DNA of 64,000 bases from Glebionis coronaria (Eukaryota > Streptophyta > Magnoliopsida > Asterales > Asteraceae): NCBI GenBank assembly GCA_025667525.1, contig CM046882.1:19604488-19668487 (forward strand), in the 5' to 3' direction. Below, one piece after another: positions 11,380 to 23,269 of the stretch. Made by a program: the position numbers and the translations under genes. The notes under the pieces were generated by a model. The model saw only the letters and a list, made by a program, of their open reading frames with translations, searched no databases and was not told the origin of the DNA. Numbering within the stretch: position 1 is the first letter of the stretch; each line of letters starts with the position of its first letter.

Positions 11380-12615
11380 GTAATATACAGTCTCTTTTTT
11401 TTTCCAAATTCCAATATGCTAAAGTAGATCTAAAAAAACACACACACTTCATCTATCCGTAAGTTAAAAAAAATACACAAACTATGCCCCTTCAATTTCT
11501 CCCATTATCTCTTTCAATTCCATTGATGTCGTGATTATTTGTGATTATTAGGGTTAATTGAAACTGGATGCGACGAAGATTACAAACATAAAACTGAAAT
11601 AATTGGTAAGATCCAATCTAATTTCTTAGATCGGTCTACTTTTATGTTTCATTGATTTAATCTGCTAAAAGAAATAGTTTCAGAGATTCCATAATAAAGA
11701 TGGACCTTGAGGGTATTAATTAATTTGGGGAAGATAGGAGATATGATTCTTGACTGGACGTAAAACAAATTCATCTCTCTCGCCTAACACACATGAATTG
11801 CAGGTACCAGCTCTGAATCCAGCCACAACGTCACTTTTTTTCCCTAATATTATACCTCTTTTTTTTACTCTTATATGTATTTGATTGTAATATTATAAAA
11901 TTTATCTTATTTCAATTTTGAGTAATTGTTGTTTACGTGAGACATTTTTGGTTTTCTAATATGATAGTTTCAAATATCAGGTTTATTTAGATTATCAAAA
12001 TTTTAGGTAAACTTAATAGCTTGATTTGTTTTATAAACTTTGGATACTCAGGGTAGTTGTAAGAAGGGATCTAAGAACTGTAGTACTAAGAATTAAGAAT
12101 TTTTTGGAAGAATTGGAGGTTTAGGGGTATGCGGAGGATGGTATCGAGGGTATGTAGCTTTCAGATGATCGTTTGGAGGTTAAGGAGGAGACTGTTGAGG
12201 TGTGTGGGTATTTGGAGGTTAATTATGTTGGTAAAGGTTACGATAGGATTATGTGGACTATAATAGGTTTTTTTTTGTTTTTTTTTTGTATTTAAATGCT
12301 ACATATAGTTGGTTTGGTTTTCTAATGCATTTGGAAAAGGATGTGATTAGTAGTAATGGTCATTTCTTCGTGATGTATCGACAGGTAAAAATAAAGCAAT
12401 AAATAGCATAATTTAGGTTGTGTGGGACATGCTTACTTGGAAAGTTTTGTGTGTTTCACAAGCTCAGAAGTAAAACTAAACATAAGCTGATCATTAGACT
12501 TTTTGACCATTAAAATCTGTGGGTGCAGGATCAGCAGGTTCCTATAATGGAGAAGTTTAATGAATACGAGCATTTTACCTCAGCCAAACTCCGGACCACA
12601 TCATCTTGGTATCAA
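11380..12615 (+). pseudogene. Multi-exon gene relic, identity unknown
   Basis: Exon-like pieces lie in order on the plus strand. A pyrimidine-rich leader runs to a donor gtaag at about 11606, and an acceptor tgcag occurs near 11803. An acceptor at 12049-12051 is followed by a frame with coding-like composition that has two in-frame stops (12052-12270, including SDDRLEVKEE). A clean 29-codon exon at 12529-12615 is bounded by tgcag and gtacg and begins DQQVPIMEKF. I do not recognise the protein. The internal stops and missing continuation point to a pseudogene or a captured fragment. An E2F-like site upstream fits a cell-cycle gene as source, but that is inference. Confidence 0.4.
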
Positions 12616-12675
12616 GTACGTTTTCGTTAAGTTTTGTGTATAATAAGTTAAAACTAAACATAAGCTGATCATTAG
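12442..12675 (+). repeat. 27-bp direct repeats flanking an exon
   Basis: The 27-bp sequence at 12471-12497 recurs unchanged at 12649-12675, and a further shared block (aagttttgtgt) lies upstream of each at 12443 and 12630. The repeats bracket the 87-bp exon-like segment at 12529-12615. Confidence 0.75.
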
Positions 12676-14230
12676 TCGGCCAATGTGTCAGAAACCACGG
12701 TTACAAAAAAAAACAAAAAAAAAAGTTTAATAATGCCATCATTTGGGCTTATAAGTTTCTACCAAGTGTCAAATATTACATACCTAAGCAAATCTGGTTA
12801 CAAATATCAATTTTAAGAACATATGAAAAACTCATCAGCATGACATTGTAGTTTTAAAAAAGAAGATATTTTGAAAACATATAATCTATTTACACCAATT
12901 TGAACAGCACACGACTGTATAAATAGGGATAGATCGCGTACGATTATTAGTTAGTTCGGTTTATTTTATTATGCTGTTTGGGACCGACTTATTTGAAAAA
13001 TCTTCAGCTAATAAGTAGCTTTAAACACCATCTCACGAATTCGGTTTTGACACCCAATAAGCTAACAAGTTGTTTTTTTGTAACTTATGAATATGCGTTA
13101 TTTTAGCTTTCCCAAACATCCTGTAACATTAGATATCAGCAGGTATCTAAACTGTTTGCATAATGGTCATACTTAAAAATGGATAAAATGATTTTCATCA
13201 TTCTTAATACCAAATTTTTTATAACACAAATGACAAATTAAGAGAAAACAAAGCCGCTTTTGCAACGCGTGATAAAACTTGGTATGCATTCTTTTAAAGA
13301 AATGATGAGGATCTTTTAAACGTGTCAAGTTAATCCTTGGTATGCATTCTTCATATTCTATTTACTTTTACATGTGGCATTCTTCATATTCTATTTGCTT
13401 CATATTCTAAAACTCACGGAAAAGAAGGAAGTCAAATGGTGTATGCTTATTAGTTATGTACTTTTGAGCTTTACTTTTGAATTTACCAACTGGCCTTATT
13501 AAGCGCAACCCATTAAAAATTAGAAATTTACACAATAGTTGGTTGCAATTATGTTTCCGATTGGCCTTATCAAGCGTAACCAATAAAAAATAGAAATTTA
13601 CACAATACTTAGTTGCAATTTTGTTTTCGATTGAATAATTTAGATCTTTCTTTTTCACTTTAGTGTTTGAGTTAATCACATGGATTAAAACATAGAAGTT
13701 CAACATTATACAATATTAAATGACTGCATTAAAAAAATTTATTTAAGAAAAAACCCGCTAAAAACTCGACCCAAAAAGTTCAACCCGAAAAAATAATATT
13801 TTTGAATAACAAAGCTAATTTAGTGCATACCCTATTATGAATTCCTAGATCCGTCACTGAGCTAGCTTGATATGATTTAGTCAGAAAGGTAGCAACATTG
13901 GCGGGTTTGGTAAAAAAGTCAAAAGCCATATATTTACATGTATGATCGACAAAGGTTGATCATAACGCATATCTATGGTTTGTTTTTGAGTATTTGAGTG
14001 AACTGATTAGAATTTTGTTTATCTTTTCGGCAGAAATTAAGACGCTGCAGCCTTAACAGTGTATATTAGGGGGTGTTTTGCATCTGAATAAAAAATGGTT
14101 GCAATAATAGGTTTTTTTTATATCTATATTAAAAAAGCTTCCGTTGCTAGCTGTTTGATTATCACTTTGGATATATACATACAACTTTTGATTATTTTTG
14201 GCACTGTGTCTAATAGTTTAGTCATTCTTA
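12676..14230. other. AT-rich intergenic sequence
   Basis: No gene is recognised. The stretch includes a short tandem duplication (13491-13632) and leads to the Helitron-like terminus at 14231. A 99-codon ORF on the minus strand at 13407-13706 is built across the duplication and has no recognisable domain. Confidence 0.6.
13491..13632 (+). repeat. 71-bp tandem duplication
   Basis: Two adjacent units, 13491-13561 and 13562-13632, share tggccttat...aagcg...tagaaatttacacaata with scattered mismatches. Confidence 0.85.
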
Positions 14231-14260
14231 CTAGTTATAAAGCCCGTGCACGCACGGGTT
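14231..14260 (-). mobile_element. Helitron-type 3' terminus
   Basis: On the minus strand a GC-rich hairpin (CCCGTGC/GCACGGG stem) is followed about ten bases later by CTAG and then T, the standard 3' end of plant Helitrons inserted between A and T. The element would extend rightward and therefore contain the minus-strand gene fragments between 14.3 and 17.8 kb. I could not identify the matching TC 5' end. Confidence 0.55.
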
Positions 14261-14319
14261 TTCTTCACAAATTTTAACGCATTTTTATTTAATAAAATTA
14301 AATGATGATTGTATAAATT

Positions 14320-14420
14320 AGGACCCGACTCGTCATGTATTTTCATGTTCTTTTCTACCGTCATGTAGAATCGTGCACAAAAGGCCGCAAGATCAGCATT
14401 GTACGCTGGTGGCACTGTCA
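14320..14420 (-). pseudogene. Argonaute C-terminal (PIWI) fragment
   Basis: The minus-strand frame at 14414-14362 reads VPPAYNADLAAFCARFYM. This closely matches the conserved VPPAYYAHLAAFRARFYM stretch at the C-terminal end of the PIWI domain of AGO1/AGO5/AGO10-type Argonautes, which load small RNAs and cleave or silence targets. It is separated by about 700 bases of intron-like DNA from a second Argonaute exon at 15132-15226. Downstream the frame degenerates, and the usual C-terminal YC end is absent. It lies beside a Helitron-type 3' end, which suggests capture. Confidence 0.75.
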
Positions 14421-15131
14421 TCATACACAAAAACCAATTAAGAACCATCAAATGTCCAAAAGCCACTCGTCCCTTTAATGTGAAAGATTAAAAAATAACA
14501 AATTGCAATCAAGATGCTTAAAATACTCCTGTTAGATGATCATTTTAGGCTTTTTAGCTAAATACTGTAAACAAATGCCACAAGTTTTGTAGGTGCAAAA
14601 ATAGTTTGAATGTGCAAAATGCAACACTTTTTAGTTCAAGTAGTCTAGTGGAACATGAATCCAAGTAGTTGGCAACTCTATGGCCTAGTTAATAGAGTTT
14701 AATATCCAACGACCACAAAAAGGTTGGTTTACTTGTATCATTAGTTGATTAAAATTAAAAAATATAAAGTGGTAAATCCTGTTGGCGTGAACCCCTTCTA
14801 GCCTAATAAAATGCCATTCATTTTCTATAATGGCTAAAACTTGATCCTAATCTTCCGTTTTTTGCTCAGCAGCAATAATTAGTCGAGGCTAAAAAACAAT
14901 GCTATTGAATTTTGGTTCAATAGTGTTAGGTTCTACATTACAAACTTGCTACATGATAATAGCAGCAGGAAGCACTTACCAATGGACACAGACTGAGTAC
15001 ACCTAGCATATATGTAAAAGTGAAACATAAACCAACTTAATTCAGAAAGAAAGAAAACTAAGTACCATAGAAGATAATACCAAGTTAAGAAATGATCCAA
15101 CAAAAAATTAGATTATTAAGAGAAGTCATAC

Positions 15132-15226
15132 GTGTAACACAGGTTGTTTGTGAGTGACTGCATGGCATCAGCTTGAAATTTGTTCTCATCCCACAATGCA
15201 TGGTAATGAGCTGGACGGCTAGTACT
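15132..15226 (-). pseudogene. Argonaute PIWI exon fragment
   Basis: A 95-base exon on the minus strand is bounded by an acceptor (aacag) and a donor (gtatga). It reads [17 protein letters not shown] followed by [15 protein letters not shown]. This is the PIWI-domain segment just upstream of the VPPAYY motif in AGO1-clade proteins, and it keeps the residues around the last catalytic His region (RPAHYH). No start codon, PAZ, MID or earlier PIWI exons were found nearby, so this is a 3' fragment only. It has the same orientation as the fragment at 14320-14420 and the two are likely consecutive exons. Confidence 0.85.
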
Positions 15227-15823
15227 CTGTTCAACAATATATAAGTCAGCGAAGTAACTTGTAAGAAAAAGGCAAATTTGAAGTAGGAACATGTATGGTT
15301 AGTTTAAATTATAAAATCTCAAACACTCCTATCAATATTGTCAAACGGGACAATAGTACCAATTTACTATATTCAACTCTAATAATAACTGAAAATGTTT
15401 GAATATCCATATTTGATTATGAAGCACATTTTCTTTGCAAACACTAATCCTTACAAATAAATAATTGATCACACTATATAAGTAGAAACCTACTACTGCA
15501 AGCCTACATCTACACACAATCAAAACAATGTTTACTGACCTTGCACAATTCAACAATTGCATTCATCCATTCTGCTATTATTCTTGTTACTAACCACATT
15601 CGCCTGAATAACTGTACCAAAGAGAAGCCACAACTTCGGCCATTTACTCCAGCTCATCTACTCTTTCGTATTCATCTTCACTTAATTTAATGATCTCTCT
15701 TTAATTTGTGGCATGATTTATCTAACTGTATCAAGCTCCTCGAATGTCGTTTCTAATCTTTACTCGGCTACTTATTTTTTGGATTCGATTTTTTCAATCT
15801 CCACATTCATTATCTCCATCTAT

Positions 15824-16272
15824 TCATCGATAACTTCCTTCTCCTTCGTTGATATTTCGATTTCTGATCTGCAGTGCATTCAACTCTAAGTTTGGATGTG
15901 CAAAAGTTTTATCAGAAGAATCTTTTGTAGTCTTTTGTTGAGCATTAACCATAACTCTTTGTGGAACTTCAGCATTAGAACTTTCTACAACAACCCTTTC
16001 AACTCTTTCTTGAGCTTTTGCGAATGCTCGTTCTTTAGCTTCACGAAATGCTGATCTCTTTCTTTCTCGCTACCTATCTTCAGCGGTTACTTCTTTAACC
16101 TTTTTTGTCTCCTCTTTTACCATGGTGTGTTCTTGAGATGCTCGGGTTTCTATTATGTTTTCAATTTTAGGCGTTCCTTCTTCCTTCACAAACTCAATTG
16201 TCTCCTCCGCTATAGTCTCTTCCTTTTTTGTATATTCTTTAACCTCTCACTTTTTTTTGAAAGGCATTTTAA
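15824..16272 (-). pseudogene. Auxilin-like coiled-coil fragment
   Basis: One minus-strand frame runs from about 16272 to a stop at 15824. It includes the Arg/Glu/Ala-rich stretch RSAFREAKERAFAKAQERV, characteristic of plant auxilin-like proteins, the J-domain cofactors of Hsc70 in clathrin uncoating. The frame has internal stops: one after the first lysine run near 16250 and a TAG at 16070-16072. The C-terminal J-domain is missing. I infer a pseudogene fragment, possibly carried with the Argonaute piece by the same Helitron-like element. Confidence 0.65.
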
Positions 16273-16382
16273 CCTCTAGCTTTGTGTCATGTATCGTGTA
16301 TGAAGATGATTTGTTCAGATGGGTTTTGTTCAAAATCCACTAATGCTAAGCTATCATTTGATAAATCATCAGGCTTTGCTTC

Positions 16383-16634
16383 TCATCCATGCTCATTGTC
16401 TTTGGAGGCCTTTTGGTCTGCAAAGATGCTTTCAAATAGTTCTTTCACAAATCTATCAACTACTTGGAACTCTGCGTCTGTGCTGACATCGTCAACTACT
16501 TGACTTGATTCCGATTGTTTGACCCATTTGTCCTTTAATTTTCTTAGTTTAACCCTGAAACTTAACCAGTTTGACCCGCCAGGTATAGCACAACTCAAAT
16601 CAAACCGTTTTAGTATATAGGTGGCAATTATCAC
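16383..16634 (-). pseudogene. ORF fragment upstream of auxilin-like piece
   Basis: An 83-codon minus-strand ORF, acidic and hydrophilic in its second half (VVDDVSTDAEFQVVDRFVKE). It is directly upstream of, and on the same strand as, the auxilin-like fragment and could derive from the same source gene, but I do not recognise it. Its first part (about 16634-16560) may be intron sequence. Confidence 0.3.
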
Positions 16635-17608
16635 CTATGGAAACTTCACTGTTGAGGTGAATCCCAAACACTCCTAAGTAAAAAAAGATGACAGCAAAAC
16701 CAAATCACAAAAAACTATGTACATATGCATATGTGAATGGAGAATCCGACGATAAAGTAATAATCAGTAGCAAACATAAATGGTTATCCTTTCAAATTAT
16801 TAGCTTCCAAAGTGAATTTTCAATATATTATAACATTAAAATGATGATATCAAGAACATTGCAGCATTTAGAGCTTTTATTTTGAAATATTGAAGTTGAT
16901 TTAATTTTTACAGTTCCATTATTCCACACTAAGGTGATTAAATCCACCCATATACCCATTACCTGAATCATACCGTTAATCGAAATAATCAAGGGACATC
17001 AATGCACAAGCATAACCTGAATGTAACCAATTTATAATTACATGGCTTGAAATTACCACCTAAATAGTAAGAACGAACCTGGGTTGCTCTTATCGGATGT
17101 ATGCCAGGGTGATGCTCATCGCTAAAGAGTCCATGAAACCGCTGGTATTGACACCGGACGTGAGTGTAAGTCGCATTTTGACCCGCCACAACACGCCAAC
17201 TCCAATCCAAATTCCCAAACCAGCCCACAAAAAGATCCAAAACAATCTCATGTGACAACTATCGATGCCATAAGCTGATTGTCCACTACATCGGTAAATA
17301 TGACACATTTTCTGCAAAAAATGTGTAGCGACTCTTTATCATCTACATAATAAATTACTAACATCAAACTAACTTGACATCACATATACTAACATCACAC
17401 TACATCAAAGTAACTTACATTTGCCACATGTATAGGTAACAATTATCCGTGGAACAATGGAATCCCACTTTGCAATGTGATTAAACTGAACATTTGAAAT
17501 AGTCCGTATTGCTAAACTGGAAAAAAAAATTAATTCCATAGCTTTCATTTACAAAATGCGAGATATTTTAAAATGGGTCTTATATAATCAAGGCCAGGAG
17601 GTGCTTAC

Positions 17609-17820
17609 TTGTTGCACATAAGGAAACGCCCACTGGTGAGTGTAACTTTGTCGCACAAACCAAGCTCCTTGTACCTTTCGAATATAAAAATCATGGATTT
17701 TCCTTTTTCTTAAAATTCAGCAAATCAGTTACCTTATGGATCGCCGTATCTTGAATTAGTTGTTGACCATGAATATAAACATGTAATCCTCCACCTTTAA
17801 CCAATTGCGGTTGGTTTATA
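17609..17820 (-). pseudogene. Two phase-matched exon-like segments, unknown gene
   Basis: On the minus strand a segment ending at 17733 (GGGLHVYIHGQQLIQDTAIH followed by K, then donor gtaact) is followed by a 66-base exon at 17674-17609. That exon reads VQGAWFVRQSYTHQW and continues to a donor gtaagc, with an AG acceptor before it. Both exons are open and in compatible phase. I do not recognise the family. They share orientation with the auxilin-like and Argonaute fragments to the left. Confidence 0.35.
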
Positions 17821-18519
17821 GTTTGATTAGGGCTTTTTCTCCTTTATGTTGTTATCATCAGACTCATATTTGGATAAGCTCGTTTTAGCGGATGGGTGGT
17901 TGGATGACTTTGATTTTCGTTGACTGTCCAAAACATAAGTTTCAACACTAAAGTTTGATAAATGATAGATTCAACCCTAAAGCTTTATAATTTTTCACCC
18001 GCTTTTTCTTATAAGTTTTATTCTTTTCGTTTTTGACACATAAACTTTTTAACCAATTTTTTACTTTTATTAAACAAAAGTACGAAAATTACATAATTGT
18101 TACTAATTTAAGGAACACTTTCACTTCTTAGAGGAATAAATAAATAAATTATTTCCTATTAAAGAAAGAATCTCTTGAAAAAGTCCCTAATTTGAGTTTT
18201 GCTTTACAAAGAAAAAGATTAGTTATTACTCCATGACATTTGTATAACATTTGTTTGCTATCCATTTGACTTTTTCTTATTGATTATCTCCATTTCTTCT
18301 GCTAATGGGTATATATTGCTTTTGTTCACTTATAGGTTAGACGCGAGAATTATTCAAGGGAGCTCACACCAAAAGCAACATGATCCTGACATGAAAGTTG
18401 AAAAATATCTAATTAGTGTATAATTCGAATGAGAGAGAAAACAGGTTCCGTGTTTCTTTACGCTCGATATACGGCATCCTGACAACTGCAGCAACCGTGT
18501 ATACCACACGAAACCAAAA

Positions 18520-18560
18520 ACATTCACCCCGCAGCGAAGCGCGGGTGAACCAATCTTGTT
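18520..18560 (+). mobile_element. Helitron-like 3' hairpin, degenerate
   Basis: A CCCCGC/GCGGGG-like hairpin at about 18524-18543 is followed by caatcttg and t. This resembles a Helitron 3' end in which the terminal CTAG has become CTTG. It points the opposite way to the terminus at 14231, so the two do not form one simple element. Confidence 0.35.
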
Positions 18561-19388
18561 TACACTAAAACGTCTTGGATATTATTAATATATTTACCAC
18601 CTAATTTAAAGAGAGGACTTTTTGTAAACCTCTCAAGAAGAAACGTAGTTTTGAGCTCACTCGTTAATCGGAAAGAAACACCCACAAGTTCACTGTGGCT
18701 TGTTGTGAAGAGAAAAAACCATTGTTCTAAATAGCCCGCTACTACTCGCCTTAAGGCGCGCTAAAACTTGAGACATGACCTTCACGCTACGCAATACGTT
18801 AATGCGCGCTACGATATAAGGTGCGGTAATTTTTTGAATTTAACTAAAAAATGATTATTCTTACATGTAATAAGAGTTTTCTAACTTTATTTATTATATA
18901 TAACATTTAATGTGAACTAAATATAAATATAATATTAAAATATAATAAAACATATAAATAATTTTATATGTTGCGCCGCCATAAGTCACGCTTTAAAAAC
19001 GTTGGAGATTCGCTCTAACCAGCTTGGACAGGCCGCCACGTCACGCCTTACGGATTTATCACCATGGAAAAAACTGATATAATGCGAATTTTACCTAATC
19101 AGAATCTACAAAAATTATTAAAACAGTTAAACAATGTACTTTTAACGATTATCAAAAGCTATAGTTTCGATATGTTTCTTTTTTATTCTTTTGTCTCATT
19201 TTAGCTTTAACGTTAGTAGGAGTACAAACGAGATTCATTTCTTCTTCCGGTCTAAATTTCGAGTTAATTGTAGAATGAGTTTGAATTTAAAATGTTTCAG
19301 TAGATTTTCATATCTATACATTATCCATTTCTACATGATAATATTAGCTGTGATTGATTCATATCACACTGATTAGATGTTTACCTAA
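18561..19388. other. Decayed repeat DNA
   Basis: The blocks cgccttaaggcgcgctaaaac at 18759 and gccgccataagtcacgcttt near 18975 look like ends of a decayed terminal-inverted-repeat element around an AT-rich core. The superfamily cannot be assigned. No coding sequence is recognised. Confidence 0.35.
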
Positions 19389-19854
19389 GAGAGCTCGGTA
19401 CAGTGGGCTGGTGGCTGGCTGGCCACGACGGCGCGAGGCCATGGCGGCGCCAACCACACCGTGGCTCGCGTCGTCGGTTTTGGGCTGGTACCTACCAGTC
19501 GACGCCATGGTGACGGCGCGAGGCCACGGCGGCGCCAACCACACCGTGGCTCGCGCCGTCGGGTTTTTTAATTTTTTTTTTTTTTTTTGAAAATTTAAAA
19601 AAAGTTACCGTTGGGTAACGGCTATTTTTTTGTTTTTCCATGTTTTTGCCCGTTTTTTGGTATTAAATACCCCATTTTTTCATATTAATTGTTGAAAAGA
19701 AAAGTTGGGTGACGACGACACGAGAATTCTCGTGTTAACCAGGGAGGGGGGTTGAGCCATCGTGGGGTGTTTTAGTGTCGTGGGAGTAAAAAGTGACGTG
19801 GCACCACTTTTTGCCCACGACACGAGCACGACGGCTCAACTGTACCGCGTGCTC
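19389..19854. mobile_element. PIF/Harbinger-type non-autonomous element
   Basis: The ends form 16-bp inverted repeats with 13 matches (GAGAGCTCGGTACAGT on the left, GAGCACGCGGTACAGT read inward from the right), flanked by TAA at 19386-19388 and 19855-19857. The GAG-type end and the 3-bp TWA target duplication are typical of PIF/Harbinger. The left part is GC-rich and holds a 54-bp internal duplication (19427-19480 and 19512-19565). There is no transposase. A related element lies at 63011-63563. Confidence 0.7.
19427..19565 (+). repeat. GC-rich internal duplication
   Basis: Two copies of a 54-bp block (gacggcgcgaggcc...gtggctcgcg) at 19427-19480 and 19512-19565 differ at about four bases. They give spurious overlapping ORFs on both strands, which are not genes. 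Confidence 0.85.
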
Positions 19855-19984
19855 TAATATAGTTGTGATTAGTTGTTAGTAATAAACAAGAAACATTTCC
19901 CTTCTTACAGATAAAGTCATCATTTTACTCGATGGTTAGCTTAAAGAAATGGACAGCCGAAACTAGGAACTTATTCCGTCACAA

Positions 19985-21975
19985 ATTCACAACTGCCAAC
20001 TCTCACACGGTTTTAACATGGCGCGTGTTATATGGTTCATAAGCTCGCTTTTTCTGGCTTGTCTTGAAGCCTTTTGGCTTCCAAATGATCTAAAGGTTTT
20101 ATGTAAGATACAAAATCGAGCATATAAAACATAAGCCTAAAACAAAATAAGGCTGGCTTATATGAAATGAACACCCCATGAACATCACCATATAATTTCT
20201 TACATCTTGCAATGTCAACAATGAAAGTACAACTAAACAGCGTAATATGCACAAACACATTTCAGAACAAACAACAAGTACACGATAGTAAATGAAAGTC
20301 GCAACCATTAAATTCAAGGCGAATGGTCATAAATTACATGTCGATTTGCACTCGATAACACGATACAATACTGATCTACCTTAACATTAACAAAAGTTTA
20401 AATCAACCACGCCATCAACGGTACCACAACAAAAACAACTTGTTAACCGAAAGAAATTCATTAACGCTACGAGAAAAATAGTCTTTGGCGTGTTTGTTAC
20501 GGCTTATACCTTATTAAGATTTAGGCTTATGTTTCATAACGTCACTTATTTTGAAACTTTGCGGCTTATATAAGTTCGCCAAGCGATACTACTTCAAACT
20601 GACTCTCAAATGATCACGTCTTCACCATTAACAACTTGATTGAAGCAATGCGATCAACAAATGCAACTAAAAACTTCATTATTATCCTTACAACTTGTAA
20701 TCACGTCATCATGAGCTCATGAAGGTTGAGATGATTTAGAGAAAGCAAGTATTATTTTGTATTTTATTTATAAAAAAAGGATTTGTCAATTTTTATTTAA
20801 AGGATGTCTTTTTTTAAGAAATATTAAAAAGTTGTACAATCTATAAACATTTCCGAAGCGGTTCACGAGGAAAAGTAAAGTGAAAGTAATACTCTTCCTC
20901 GAATTCCAACTCGGAACCATCTATTAATCTACACATACATGGTGCATATACAATGCAATATATAACCAAAAAGAGATTTAATTCTTTTTCCGGTGTGGGA
21001 AATAGATGCAAAGTTAGGTGGTAATTTATATAACCATGCACACTCCTAGATGAGTAATGTTTTCTTACAGCACTTCAATGTATCGCATGAAAACATGATG
21101 GTAGTCGTAACAAAATTGACACATGTGCACTATGGCACATAACCGAATAATTTCGGTTTGGTTTAGCCCAATTTCGGTTAGTTTGTCGAGTCGGATCGAT
21201 TTTTTCGGGTGAATATTTCTCACTCTTAGGCGACGCGTCCTAAACACCAAATAAGGAGAAGTCGTCCTTAAAAGACCAAGTTGTTAGAGGATGTTTGTGC
21301 ATGCGAGTGTTCTATTTAATTGATGAGGTACAAGTTGTAGGTTGAGAAAGGTAATGTGACAGTATTTTCCTCACCTCCTCGGTCTTAAGTTAGTCACCAT
21401 TACGGATAGCCTAAGGAAAACATTTACTAGAAAACATCACAAAACGCTCTTATATTTGTAGTAAAAAAGTATTTCCAAAACTCGAAAGAATAATAAACTT
21501 CAGTTATAAAAAAAAGAGTATCATACACTAGAAACTATTTAGACATTTAAAAGTAAGATATTTTGGGCTGAAATCCGGAATGTTTGGGTTATCTTTGTTG
21601 GTCAATAATAACAACTTAACAAGCCTAATCACTTTTTTTAGAAGTTTATATGAATGCTACAAAAGGATTGCAAACTTTGTAGTTACAAAGATTTAATTTG
21701 GGTTTGGTAATTACAACCAAGGCTACTCAAAGTTTCTAAACCTGTTTAGCATCTCGTATGGTTATCACATTTGGCTTTGGTTAATGGATTTGTCAATTGT
21801 GCTTCATGTCTATCATGTTTTTGGGTTTAAAGTTCACGTTCGGTTTTGGTGTGTTAGAATTATTAAGTTGTTCATTTTGTTTTTGTGTCTCGAGCTTTTA
21901 GGCTTATATCATCTTAGCTATATAGAAAGAAAGAACATAAAACTAATTGTTCGTGTACGTTTTCCTATTAAATAA
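19985..21975 (+). repeat. Local repeat family, copy B
   Basis: One of the fullest copies of the family. The landmarks occur in order: actgccaactctcacacgg (also at 25237 and 28775), the 20491 block, 20920, 21085, gacgcgtcctaaacacca at 21233, the tcacctcctcggtc block at 21370, and the ttgggctgaaatcc block at 21560. It ends with the gttcgtgtacgt block near 21950. The same order recurs in copies F, H and I. The target of the Tourist MITE of copy H is still empty here (about 21650). No conserved ORF was found. Confidence 0.8.
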
Positions 21976-23269
21976 TAGTGAATGCACAAATCTTTTTCCA
22001 TTTTTCACAATTAATAATATCTAATTATAATCAAGATTTTCAGTTATTGCTTAGGTCTAACAATTAATAATATTTAATGATGATCAAATTGGAATAATTA
22101 GAATATATGCTGAATTCAGAACTTGTATACTAAAATTTATATATACTCAAGTTTCATAGTAAAAGATAGAAGCTAGTTCTAAATTGGGAAACGGCTGTTG
22201 GGTAAAATAAAAAGGACAAAAACCTCATGTGGTAACAAGCGTTAATGGTCAAAGTTTAACAAACGTTAAGTCAAACTATGAAAATGAAAGCAACTAAATC
22301 CAAACACCAGTGAGGTCGCGCCTACTTTCAGAACGTAAGTAAATGTGCAAAAATGACAAACCACAAGTTAGATTTCCGTATTTTACTCGTTTAATTTTTG
22401 TGCTTAATATACTTGGGCTTGAAATCAACACTTCATATCTACAACATGTGTTATTGTTATACAACAGTTTGATACCATGTAAACCAATAGTTTAAATTTT
22501 TAAAGGTCATAACAAGTTACGGAGGCCAAGAAAAAAAGAGGAAGGGAAGATACAACAATAAACAAGCATAGGTGTTTCTCCGCTCCATCGTTAACAAATG
22601 AATGACACTTTAGCTTATAGAGTATTTATTACATTCACTATCAATCGATGTGGGATATACGCTTGAAACAACTTAACAAATCATGTTGACATTAAAGAAG
22701 CACGAGATCACAAAACTAGATTGAAAACCATGTTGGAAACATTAAAAAGTTAACATTTTACATTGGGATATTAAATTTGATTTCAATATCTTTTATCATT
22801 TGTGTTTTTCTATATTAATATATGTATTTAGGTCATCTTTCTTATGTATTAACATATTAATAAAATACTAGGTCTATAATAAAGTACATGTCATATAAAA
22901 CAAGAATATCAATCTCACTTGTAAATTTTAATGGCATTTGTATTGTTAAAATAATATAAACATTGTAAAACCCGCATTTAAAATCCAAGAACATAAATTA
23001 TATACAGACTCCGTTTTATTCAAAACATGACGTAATTAATTATTCAGTATAATAATTAATTTTTAGCTATTCAGATATTAAGCATTTTAAAAATACATGA
23101 ATATTAAATATGTGCAGTCTCAGCTTTATATAAAACGTTACAAAACTTATTATTCAGAAAAATAAATAATACAGTTCAGAATTTCAGCACGAGAACTTAA
23201 AGTACGATCACGAATATCACATCAAATAATTATAACACGAAAACAAAATTAGACATAATTATAACACGA
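21976..23269. other. AT-rich sequence with transposon fragments
   Basis: 22195-22400 (with caccagtgaggtcgcgcc) resembles the terminal arms of the inverted-repeat element at 33675-34759. From about 22968 the run tgtaaaacccgcatttaaaa resembles a degenerate LTR start. Nothing coding is recognised. Confidence 0.4.

Noticed and set aside
17090..17317. Overlapping 75- and 89-codon minus-strand ORFs with a hydrophobic stretch
   Set aside because: Neither frame has a recognisable motif. They lie between exon-like pieces and are more likely intron or decayed sequence.
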